In this document: piece after piece, positions 54,073-64,000 of the stretch
Position numbering within the stretch: position 1 is the stretch's first letter
Layout: each line of letters starts with the position of its first letter
Source: Limnephilus marmoratus
Lineage: Eukaryota > Arthropoda > Insecta > Trichoptera > Limnephilidae
Assembly: GCA_917880885.1 (NCBI GenBank)
Contig: OU862910.1
Location: 11,668,710-11,732,709 of the forward strand
DNA length: 64,000 bases
Reading direction: 5' to 3'
The notes under the pieces: generated by a model
Told to the model about the DNA's origin: nothing
The model's database searches: none
What the model saw: only the letters and a program-made list of their open reading frames with translations
Program-made: the position numbers and the translations under genes

Positions 54073-54502
54073 AGGCGTCTACTAATATCTACAGGAATTC
54101 CAAAAACTGAAAAAATCGAACTAATATCTATGAGAATCAAAGTGTTGACGAATATCTACAGCTCAAACTGTTGATTAATATCTATGAGAACCAAAGTGTT
54201 GACGAATATCTACAGCACTGGCAGAGGTTGGATTTGCAATTGTGTATAGCATATTGGAATAACGTAATATTGCGTATGCATTTAAAAAAACTTAATTTAT
54301 GTAAGTGTGTATGTAAAAATCCCTAATATCGGACTATTGGACACATTTAGCTGATTAGTCCAACCTATGCTCTGTAGATATTAGTTCAACCTAAGCTCTG
54401 TAGATATTAATCAACACTCTGAAGTTCGTAGATATTAGTTCAACATATGAGCTGTAGATATTCGTCAGACATACAGGCTGTAGATATTAGTATCTGGAGT
54501 CG
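54073..54502. mobile_element. Foldback element inside the hAT element
   Basis: The flanks carry a 9-bp direct duplication TTTAGAGGG (54064-54072, 54503-54511). About five AATATCTAYAG-type motifs run one way in the left arm and about five run the other way (CTGTAGATATT) in the right arm. A 9-bp duplication fits Mutator-like insertion; this is inference. Confidence 0.75.
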
Positions 54503-54584
54503 TTTAGAGGGCGTCCGGGGAGCGTCCGGGCGGGGTTTCATTTGTAGTCCGGTTTTAAAAATTTAAAGTCCTGGGCCAAAAAAA

Positions 54585-55080
54585 ACACAAAACAAGAGTT
54601 TAAAAAAAGCAAATGATTTCTACAAGGAAATCCAACCGTACATTGAAGAATGGATGAAACCGTAAAAACAATTTGAGAAATTTGATTAGATGTTTTTGCC
54701 GAAAATTAATAAGAACACAGAATGGGCTCTTATTGAAGACACTGTGCTTTATTTAAAAGACAAGAACATAGATATTGACGACGCAAAATTAATTGACGAG
54801 TGGGTGAATTAAAATGCTTTTAGCCAAAACCTACCTGAACAAGGTAAGCTTTTAAATTCAAATCAACTTTGGGTACAATTTTTTAAAACAACAAATTTAT
54901 ATTCGGAATTGATGAAAATCGCACAGTACTTTTTTTGCGTTCCGGCTCATAATGCCAACGTGGAGTGAATATTCTCATTAATTACACAACGATGGACAAA
55001 ATAAAGAAATTAACTAAGCGTAGAAACAATCTCGTAATTAATTAACATTAAATTCAATTTCCAAGAATACAGCTGCGTTG
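54585..55080 (+). pseudogene. Decayed hAT transposase C-terminus
   Basis: With stops and shifts, the translation reads FDxMFLPKINKNTEWALIED and then AHNANVE.IFSLIT, the hAT dimerisation region. The upstream catalytic part was not found. It cannot encode a working protein. Confidence 0.7.
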
Positions 55081-56130
55081 ATTTTTACAAATTCCTTTTG
55101 AAAAGGGAAGATATTCTAAAACCTAACGGAAAGAGTGATAAATACAAAAAAACTGAAAAGTAAAAAAGGCGAGAGGCTGTGGAAAAAGCTTTAATAGCTA
55201 GATAATCAAATAATGTACTTATGAGTGCAATAATTTCTTTTCATTTTTGTAGTTAAAGTTATGATTGTTTTTATTACGTAAAATAAATTTACAATATAGC
55301 TGTTGATTAACTAATAGATATAAATGAGTATAGTTTTTGGTTATTTTATGTTTAAATAATTAATAATGTAACTTACATTACAGCATGTTTAAACTTTAAA
55401 AAGGTTGTTGCTTAAGATTTATGAAGACTTAATTCACACCTCCAAAATTGTAGGACTGAATACTAAAATGGCCTCAGCACTTTTAAGATTTTTGTTTAAA
55501 AAATTAATTGAATTTTGTTAGGTTTAATATTTAAATAAGGTTTTGTTTTCATAACAGAGCGTATTAAAAATTTGGGTTTTATTTTACGAATAAAAAAAAT
55601 GTTATCGATTATTAAAACAATTTGTTAACAAACTGTAATAAGATTCCGTTTTGTTAGGTACATTTAAAATGATGATAAAAGATGAGTAAATTTAATTTTA
55701 AGATCTGAAAATAAATAAAAAGGTGATTTATGACATTTTCAACTGTTTTTTATTACACTGACTATGATTTAAAAAAACCTGTTGACATGTCCGGGTTCTG
55801 GGCTCTAAAATCCGGGGTTTTCACGCGTCTTGTCCTGGTTGCCAAATTTCAGAGATGGCAACTCTATGTGAAGAGGAAGGTGGGGAAGTACCTGGCTATT
55901 CAGATCTGGTCACCAAACACGGCTAAAGCCATTTCAAGTAACGTTTTAAATCTGAATGGTGGTCTTATACCAGGGCGATACTGAGAGTATCTCCCACTCA
56001 GTGCCGCAAGTATGCTGAACTTATATTATTTTTAAATGAAATAATTGTGAAATAACACAAATTAATTGATTCGATTCCGCGACATTCGGATTTGTGAGTC
56101 AAGAGCCTTACCCCTCGACCACGGCGGCTG

Positions 56131-57268
56131 TTCTACCGGTAAAAAATTTCACGGGTCTGCGGTGTCTGCGCTAGTCTTACACAATCATAATAAATAATTA
56201 TTTTGTAATTTAAATAGTGAAAAAAACGAAATTATTTTTAAGTAGGTACCTAGGTTACTACATAATATATAATATTTTTGGGAGAATGAATACAGAGGAG
56301 TTGAGATGAAACCGAAAGTATTCTTCAATGAGGCAAGGCCAACAACTACTGATAAGCATGTTGATTCGTGAACTAGTGAAATAATTTAAACGAACACATT
56401 GATTCGTAGATGCATGAACTACAACGAACAGGATCTGTACAAAATTATTGTGCATGAGACGTGTGGACTACCACGTAGCAGTCCGAGGACAAGGAGAATA
56501 ATTTAATTATAGGTATACTGAAACGAGACGAATTTATTGTAAATCCATTCACGTCCGTTCGTTCGGCGGAAGACAGGCTCACCTGAAGGCAATGCTTCTT
56601 GATTGTGGATTAAATAAAAATTGGGAGGTTTTTTCTTAATGAGGAGATTTGAAACAGACTGTTTCAACTCTCCTCGTTTTTCGTTCAATTTTATATCGGA
56701 CAGCAGTCAACAAATAACGGGCACAAAATTAAATGTTTTTTTTCGTTGATTTAATTTGTTTATTTTGTTTCAGAATGCCTACTGATTATAAAAGTATTTA
56801 TTTATTTCTGATTATTTTTGTCAGTTTGTTTTGTACTTGAAAAGTTTAATTTTAAATACCTGTTTGCCACAACTGCTTTTCAGATTGACGTTTTTTTTTC
56901 ATAATATTTTTATTTTTGTCAGTTTGTTTTGTACTTTAAAAGTTTAATTGTAATAAATACCTTTAAATTATATCATAATTTTTATTTTACAGCCCTTAAT
57001 ACTTCTCTAAAATCATATGTTTCAACTCTCCACGACCCCTGTTTCATCTTACCTAGATATGAGGTAGTTGAAACAAGTTGACTTGTTACGGATAAGTCGA
57101 TTTTTCACCACAATATTTAACGCTTACAATGTCTTTATGTTAGTCATTCGCAAGTGTAAAGAATGACCTATTAATTGGTACTAATATCATACGATTTCTG
57201 TCTATAGTATTTGGTGTATGAAACAAAATGTGAAAATTGTTTCAACTCCCCTCGGTCTCCCCTACTCT
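56131..57268. other. Stretch with GTTGAAACA motifs, no gene
   Basis: Several GTTGAAACA/TGTTTCAACT motifs (about 56656-56675, 57017, 57068, 57239) suggest a degraded MITE whose right end is near 57268 (CAACTCCCCTCGGTCTCCCC). I could not pair the left end. Confidence 0.4.
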
Positions 57269-57269
57269 T

Positions 57270-57850
57270 TAATAATGAAAAAAATATTTTATCTGAACAA
57301 CAAAAAGGTTGTCGCAGAAAACATATGGGATGTAAAGAACAATTCGTTTTTGATTCTGTAATTCTAAAACAAATTCAAAATTAAAAGCGCAGTTTACATA
57401 CTTGCTATATAGATTATCAAAAAGCTTTTGATAGTGTCTCGCACTCGTAGCTAATCAAAATATTAAAAATATATATCAATTAACCCAATTATAATTAGCT
57501 TTTTGAAAAATATTATGTCCTTTGGGAGTACAGATTTACTAGTTAATTTATAAGGTAAGAAAATAGTAGTACCGGGCATTTCAATAAAAAGAGGGATTTT
57601 TCCAAGAGAATCATTGAGTCCTCTTTGGTTTTGCTTAGCATTGAATCCTCTATCTAAAATGATAATTTAAAACAAGTTTGGATTAAAAATTAAGGGTAAT
57701 ATAAGAGAGAGTAATATAGTTTCACATCTATTAAATATGGATGATATAAAATTATTTTCGAATTCTGAATCAAATTTAGAGAAAATGATTAAGGTAACTA
57801 CCTTTTTTTATGATATTAAAATGACTTTTGGTTTAGATAAATGTAGAACG
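57270..57850 (+). pseudogene. R4/Dong-like LINE RT, first half
   Basis: With stops and shifts, the translation follows EQQKGC, YIDYQKAFDSVSHS (RT motif A), GISIKRGIFQGESLSPLWF (motif B) and MDDIKLF (motif C), then FGLDKCRTI. The reading stops at 57850, where another LINE begins, and resumes at 62635. Confidence 0.75.
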
Positions 57851-57996
57851 ATCGAACAATTAACCGCCGTCAGCGGTAGTGAGTGGACGTATTGTAGTAA
57901 GAAATTATATTACTGAAAGTTACGTCCTTTAAAGTATTTAGCGGGAGTGAGAGCACAATAGAAGAACCGCGCAAGCGGTATCTAGCTTAACTCATT

Positions 57997-59034
57997 ATGG
58001 ACGTGCTATCCATTATTGAGATAATGAAGAATGAAATAGCTAGCATATCAACTAAACAAGACGCAAAAGCTAAAACAAACCTGGAAGCAAATATTAAAAT
58101 TCTTGAAGAAAAATGGACGAAAGAAAAAACAGAATTGACTAATAAGATATCTTCTCTACAATCCAAACTGATTGAAAAGCTTGAGAAAAAAATTGAAAAT
58201 TCGAGCATTATGGGTGGAAAAACTTACGCAAGCCAATTAAAAGAAATTCCGGAATCAAAATATTCACTAATTATAAAAAGTGAAAATGATAACATGACTG
58301 CAGACGCTATAAAAGACCAAATAGTCAAAAAAATTAAAATTGCTAATTTGGGAATCGCTGTAAATGGAGTCCGTAAAGCCGCACAAAATAAATTAATAAT
58401 ATCCTGCCCTACAAAAACTCACGCTGAGAAATTAACAGAAGAAATTAACAAAACACTCAAAAAACAAATGATCGCGGAGGAATTAAAAAAGAAAAAACCA
58501 AAAATTTTCGTTAGAAACTTACAAGCAGATTTATCTGAAGAAGAAATAATTGAGGCCCTAAAAACACAAAATGAGGGTATAAAGGATATCATGGAAAATG
58601 ACCCAAAAAATACGATAAAATTAATCAAGATGTTCAAACCAAAAAACCTAAATGGACTTACCAACTACATACTGGAAACAAGCGGACAATTAAGGACGCA
58701 CCTCATCGAAAGGGAAAAAATCAATATAGGATTCAACAGAGTACGTGTAGAAGATGCAATTCCAATCACGCAGTGTTACCATTGCCTTAAATTTGGACAT
58801 ACGGCAATCAAATGCTTCAACAAAGAAAAAAGTGCAACGTGCTTACATTGCGCAAAAGACCATGAATGGAAGGAATGCCCAAATAAAAATGAAGAAGAAA
58901 AGTGCAGCAATTGTATCCTTCAAAACAAAAACCTTAAGATGAACCTAAATACTAACCATAAAGCAAATAATTCAAACTGTACCTACTTCAAAAAGATGAT
59001 GCATATTGCCCAAAGTCGTATAGAATATGATTAG
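57997..59034 (+). CDS. LINE ORF1 (gag-like) with zinc knuckles, 345 aa
   Basis: ATG at 57997. Residues about 1-75 look like a coiled coil (Lys/Glu-rich). The middle has RRM/PRE-like segments (KIFVRNLQADLSEEEIIEAL). Residues about 258-320 hold CYHCLKFGHTAIKC and CLHCAKDHEWKEC, plus a third, more divergent CSNC...H...C knuckle. By analogy it binds element RNA. The frame is fully open. Confidence 0.82.
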   Translation: MDVLSIIEIMKNEIASISTKQDAKAKTNLEANIKILEEKWTKEKTELTNKISSLQSKLIEKLEKKIENSSIMGGKTYASQLKEIPESKYSLIIKSENDNMTADAIKDQIVKKIKIANLGIAVNGVRKAAQNKLIISCPTKTHAEKLTEEINKTLKKQMIAEELKKKKPKIFVRNLQADLSEEEIIEALKTQNEGIKDIMENDPKNTIKLIKMFKPKNLNGLTNYILETSGQLRTHLIEREKINIGFNRVRVEDAIPITQCYHCLKFGHTAIKCFNKEKSATCLHCAKDHEWKECPNKNEEEKCSNCILQNKNLKMNLNTNHKANNSNCTYFKKMMHIAQSRIEYD

Positions 59035-59470
59035 GTATGTTAGTACTTAAAAACATATACATATTAATTATAATAATGTTAATAACAAAAATTTTATATT
59101 ACTACTTCTTATCACCTTCTATTAAAAATAACAATATTCATATTTTACTTCTCAAGTACAAACATTTCATATCCATGCAAAAATTACCGCAAAATATATT
59201 TTTAAATGTATTGTCCTATTACCAAAGTGTTAAACAACAGCACACTGAATTTTATACTGATGCTACTATATACTTACTTACTCATATATGTAGAGGATAT
59301 TATAGTCACCTTTAACATGTGCCAATTATTAAATTTACCTAGCCTTGAAATAAATCTTAAACAATGCGTACTGGAAAGGCTCACTACTATAATAATATCT
59401 ACATATATTTTATGTTTAATTAAATCCTTATACATGTTTATAAATTACTGCTGCATTTTAAAATATTATT
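59035..59470 (+). other. Spacer between LINE ORF1 and ORF2
   Basis: This stretch is open in two frames and encodes hydrophobic, Ile/Leu/Tyr-rich sequence (59037-59315, 59206-59502). The codon content just reflects AT richness. No recognised domain; likely untranslated. Confidence 0.35.
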
Positions 59471-62452
59471 CAATATTATGGCGATTTAAACGGAGAATTT
59501 GACATCTCTGAAATCGATTATGAACGCACGCGAAGTTTTGATAACTGGTTTATAAAAAAACATGTATCAGGAAATAAAAATTTAACTGCAATCAACTTGA
59601 ATATTCGATCTTTATCAAAATATTGGGAAACTTTTCTTCTCGTTATCTCTAGCTCTCTAAGTAATATTGATATAATTACGATTTGCGAAACGTCGATAAA
59701 TCAAAATGATATAAATCTATACACAATATCGGGATTTAGTTCTCATTACTTTTGTCGAAAAAACAGATCGGGAGGCGGGATTATTATATACGTAAAAGAT
59801 CACCTTACGTTTGAACAAATTAACATAATGCCAACAAATTTTGAATGTGTTTACGGAACTATTTCTGTAAATAAACATAAACGTATACATATACTGGCAA
59901 TATACAGACCACCTAATTCAAATAAAAAATTATTTCTCGAAGAGTTGGAAACTATATTGGGAAATATCGAAATTAAAGAATCTGTTATCGCTCTCGGGGA
60001 TACGAACATAAATTTATTAAATTATCAGGAATCAATTGTAATGCAATACGAAAACATGATGGCTAAATTTGGATTTTTAAAATGTATTTATGATGTGACG
60101 CGTGAAGCCGTACTGACTAACTACGTAACGGCTACATGTCTAGATCATATCTATGTAAGAGAGAGAGAGACAAATGAAATCAGCTCATGCGTATGTGAAA
60201 CTATTATAGCGGACCATTACCTTATTGCCACCACGATTCGTTTCTCTACTAATGAGATAGGTACCTCAAATAAATCGCACCTTACGAAATATACTTTAAT
60301 ATCGGAAAAAAAAGTGGATCTACTGATTGAAATCACAAATTGGAATGAAATACTAAACATAATGGAACCTAACTTAATATATAATGAAATTAAATCTAAA
60401 TTTAAATACATTTACGAAAAAAGTACCATAACTAAATCAAATACAAATAAACATCGTAATAACCAAAAAGGCTGGATAAATTATAACCTCATTGAAAATA
60501 TACAACTACGAGACACACTATGGAGAAAATGGAAAAACGCCCCTAACAATAAATTATATGAAATTGAATACAAGAAATACAGAAATAAACTCAATAAAAA
60601 AATATTAAACACAAAAAAAATATATTATAATAACAAATTTAATCATTGCTTCAAAGACATAAAAAAAACATGGAATGAAGTTAATCAAATATTGGGAAGG
60701 AAAAAAAAATCCGATTGTGACGAAATCATATCTAAATATTTCTTAAATTCTCAAGCGGCGGATGTGACGGTAGAAAATTTTGCAAATTTTTTGACGAGGG
60801 TGTAAATCAGTTATTACACGAATGCAACGTTCGAGCGTCTGAATGCAATCAAGAACATTTGCAACATTCAATGTAGGTACCTACCAAGAGCTAATGCGAA
60901 ACAAACTGAATGCATTATCGGAAGAATGAAAAATTCCAAGACGCCGGGCGTGGATCTAATTCGCATGTATGATTTAAAAAAACATGTAAAATTACTTAGT
61001 CCCATGATTACCCACCTAATAAACAGAATTATTGACACAAGCATCATTCCAGCTGAACTAAAATGCAGCATCATAAGGCCCATTTATAAAAATGGAGATC
61101 ACACCGTAATAAATAATTATAGGCCCATTTCATTGTTACCCGCATTAGAAAAAATCTTAGAAAAATATATATCGATAAATTTGGATAAATATTTAAATAA
61201 ATTGGGCATTATTGATGAATGTCAGTATGGCTTCCAAAAAAAAAAGCTGTGATAAACTTCTCGAAAAATTTTCTAATTATATAAATTCACAGCTTAACTC
61301 TAGAAAACATGTAATGGTATTATTTATTGATTTCTCAAAAGCTTTCGATACACTCAGCCACACACAATTAATCAAGGTACTTGAAATCATAGGAATCCGT
61401 GGTAAACTACTATCATTTTTCAAAAACTATTTAACTAATAGAAAAATGTATGTTAAGATTTTGGATGAAATGGGTAATTTTAGATTTATCAAATCAGGAG
61501 TACCCCAAGGGTCAATTTTAGGCCCTAAATTATACATTATATATGTCATTGCCTTGTCTAAACTTTTTAAAATAGCCCGTAGATTCATTTTTGCAGATGA
61601 TACTGCACTAGTTGTATCAAATGAAAACCCGGAAATAGCTATTAAAGAATTGCAAAGTGACTTTAACGAGCTACTCAAATGGTCTCATGATGTACGACTA
61701 ATAATTAATGTCAAAAAAACTAAATGTATGTACATAAGATCACCGAGCTTGAAAATGTGGAATTTACCTAAAATAACTGCACATAATTTTGAATGTATAC
61801 ATAAAAAAATTGATAACACTTGCTACTGTGAAAAAATTGATTTTACAAATGAATATACTTACCTTGGCATAATCGTAGATAATAACTTTAAATGGGATAA
61901 ACAAGTGATCAAAATTTGTAACCAGCTCCGATGTTTGGCGAGTAATTTTTATAAATTAAAATTTGTGTTGCCTCGATGCACTCTCAAACTTATATACCAT
62001 TCTATGGTCGAATCCATACTTAGATATGGAATTCGAACTTGGGGACACTCGAGTAAAATTAATATTAAATACATTCAAAATTTACAAACTGATATAATTG
62101 AAAAATTGTTAAACCTAGCATTTACAAACAAAGAAACAACTTAAAATCACTGTATGGGTCTGAGGGCCTACTTCCAATTAAAGGGCTTCTCTGGTACATT
62201 ATAATTATGGATAATTCGGGAGAAAGCAGGTATAAAAATTTATTGGTGCACAGTCACACAACAAGATTTACTGAAAACAAAGGCCTAAAAATACCACGAA
62301 TATCAAATAAGTATGGTAGCAGAACGCTAGAATATATGATACCCTTGATTTACAATATATTACATCAAAACATTAATTTTAAAAATAATGAGGAACCCTG
62401 CCATAAACTGACAAAAAAGTGGTTAATAAATGAACAACATATTTATCTATAG
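59471..62452 (+). pseudogene. LINE ORF2: endonuclease and reverse transcriptase, frameshifted
   Basis: The endonuclease is at about 59580-60250 (NLNIRSLSKYW, CETSI, GDTNINLL, and ADHY at the SDH position). RT motifs: SKTPGVDLI, NYRPISLLPALEKI, FIDFSKAFDTLSH, SGVPQGSILGP, FADDTALV. Frames change near 60790, 60890, 61240 (a ten-A run) and 62125. The C-terminus (LRYGIRTWG, LLPIKGLLWY, KKWLINEQ) is complete. No start ATG was found near the endonuclease. Confidence 0.85.
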
Positions 62453-62634
62453 TAAATCTTATATTAGGTATTAATATTGTAACCTAGACTAATGTGTGTT
62501 ATGTAATAATATTTAATGGTAGAACCTACAGACAAGCTGATCTGTCACAGCTTTGTGGGACTACCCATATCTTATATTGTATCATATGTTATCATATTAA
62601 ATTAAATAAATAACAAAATAAAAAAAAAATAAAA

Positions 62635-63900
62635 AATCCATATAAAGAAAGGCAAAATTGTAGATGGAGACGAAGGTATATTAAGAAATTTCAAAATTAA
62701 AAGCATGAAAGGGGAAGACGTTTATAAATATTTAGGATACCCGCAATCGAATAGATTAGATCATACTAGTATTAAAAGTGATATTAGGATTAAATTTCAA
62801 ACTAGGATCAGAAAAATTTTAAAATGCAATCTATCTGCTTAAAATTTAGTAAAAGCAATAAATACTTGGGCCATACCTCTATTAACATACTCATTTGGCA
62901 TAATTAAATGGTCCAATACAGATTTCGATAGTTTAGAACGATTAATTAGAACTACGTTAACAAAGTTTAATTGCCATCATCCAAATTCAGGTATAGAACG
63001 AACTAATTTACCTAAAAATTTAGGAGGTAGAGATGTAGTCAAAATAATATCTTTGAAACACAATCAGGTAGGAATGCTTAGAATTTTTTCCATAGGAAAG
63101 TTAATAGCTTAGAAATGCACAAAATAATTTGTAAAGCAGATAGAAACATTACACCTTTAAATTTATATGACGAGAATGCCAACATTCTTATAAATACTAA
63201 CTAGGAATTAGATTCCTGGTCAAATAAAATTATTCACGCAAAACACTTCAATTATCTCAACCAAACGTATGTTGACAAACTTTCCTTAAACAAAGATATA
63301 AACCAAATTGATGATTTATGTAGAAAATGTTTGGCTTTTCCAGAAACTATAGAACATATTATATCGGGATGTTCTGTATTAGCGCCATCCGAGTATACAT
63401 TTAGGCACAATCAGATTTAAAAATAATCCACCTCAAAGTTTGGTAATTAAACATAACTTGATTGACTGCCGTAATATAGAACAATATTATGAATATGAAC
63501 CAAATTCATTTTTAGAAAATTAATTTTATAAAATATATTATGAAAAAACTATACTAACAGACAGAACAATTAGTCGTAATAGACCTGATATAGTTTTACG
63601 TGACAAAATTTAAAAAAAATAACTTATATCATTGATGTAGCTATTCCAAATTCCTGTAATATTCAATAATCTGTTTCTGAAAAAAATAAGAAAATATACA
63701 GATTTAGGAAATGAGATAAAAAGAATTTAGTATTCTCAGACTATAAAAATATTACCATTCGTTATTTCGGCAACTGGCAGTATACCTAGCTCTCTCATTC
63801 AAATTTTAGGCATATTACATTTGTCAAAGAATTTATATATAAAAATGCAAAATTCAGTAATTTTAAATACATGTAGGATTACAAAAGATTTTTTAAATAT
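62635..63900 (+). pseudogene. R4/Dong-like LINE, second half
   Basis: It resumes after the inserted LINE with KKGKIVDG, YKYLGYPQSN and an arrangement CRKC...H...C (CRKCLAFPETIEHIISGC), a CCHC-type finger, then RPDIVLRDK and IDVAIPNSCN. That last pair fits the restriction-like endonuclease of R4/R2-type LINEs. Several stops and shifts are present. The 3' end was not located. Confidence 0.7.
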
Positions 63901-64000
63901 TTATATTGAGGGATCAGTTGGATTTATAGGTCCAATTAGGAGTTCCACAGAGCCGAACCCTCTGATATGAAAATATCTGGAGTCGATGAATTATTTTCCC

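Larger units (their letters stand above)
54023..55866. mobile_element. hAT element (1844 bp), degenerate, inside SINE S1
   Basis: TAGGGTTGCCATC and the inverse of TAGAGTTGCCATC form the ends, with a perfect 8-bp duplication TGTGAAGA (54015-54022, 55867-55874). CGTCCGGG/CCCCGGAT-type repeats flank both ends. It holds a decayed transposase C-terminus and a separate foldback insert. Confidence 0.93.
53916..56130 (-). mobile_element. tRNA-derived SINE S1, copy 2, split by a hAT element
   Basis: On the minus strand, a tRNA-like head (about 56128-56066) leads into the S1 body, which stops at 55875 and resumes at 54022, ending GTATTCACATAAAAAA. The two halves match an S1 body continuously once the hAT and one copy of its duplication are set aside. 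Length without the insertion is about 360 bp. Confidence 0.8.
57850..62634 (+). mobile_element. Gag-carrying LINE inserted in an R4/Dong-like LINE
   Basis: It has a ~145-bp leader, ORF1 (57997-59034) with three zinc knuckles, a ~440-bp spacer, a frameshifted ORF2 (59471-62452) and an A-rich/AAATAAATAA tail (62595-62634). The ORF1 knuckles place it near the Jockey/R1/I groups. ORF1 is intact but ORF2 has at least four frameshifts, so it is dead. Confidence 0.85.

Noticed and set aside
56066..56128. Second tRNA-like sequence on the minus strand
   Set aside because: Same SINE S1 head; it is not a functional tRNA.
59037..59502. Small membrane proteins between LINE ORF1 and ORF2
   Set aside because: Hydrophobic frames arise easily in AT-rich DNA; no homology and overlapping alternative frames.

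Overview
This window looks like a piece of an insect nuclear genome. It is AT-rich, with spliced genes, tRNA genes that have internal pol III promoters, poly-A retroelements and many DNA transposons. A zinc-finger gene with a ZAD domain (an arthropod-enriched module) and short TTAGG-type telomere-like runs support an insect. I cannot fix the order from sequence alone.

Host genes. (1) The 3' end of an MFSD6-like major facilitator gene lies on + (five exons, 5500-14821); earlier exons should lie left of the window. (2) A complete ten-exon ZAD-C2H2 zinc-finger gene lies on - (37339 down to 21971). All its splice phases fit and it encodes about 796 residues. The two genes converge. (3) An intronless SLC35D-type nucleotide-sugar transporter gene lies on - (52716-51664). 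(4) Two identical tRNA-Gly(GCC) genes lie on + at 37736 and 53610.

Most of the rest is mobile DNA, much of it nested, and many ends can be fixed by target-site duplications. Clear cases are: a Tigger-like MITE (1212-1855); a long-inverted-repeat element with a 94-95 bp array (7982-9177) inside a broken gene of an uncharacterised transposase-like family (10527-7143); three copies of one hAT-type MITE (12803, 30152, 45495); TTAA-bounded piggyBac-type elements; a tRNA-derived SINE split by an apparently intact LINE (25.6-29.4 kb) and a second copy split by a hAT element that itself carries a foldback element (53.9-56.1 kb); and an R4/Dong-like LINE split by a gag-carrying LINE (57.3-63.9 kb).

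The zinc-finger gene carries most of the intronic insertions: the intact LINE in intron 8, three DNA elements in intron 6, and a large inverted repeat with TTAGG runs in intron 2. The most testable new point is a canonical A-AAA-AAC slippery heptamer, correctly phased for -1 frameshifting, in the ORF1/ORF2 overlap of the intact LINE. No bacterial-type operon, CRISPR array or defence system is present.
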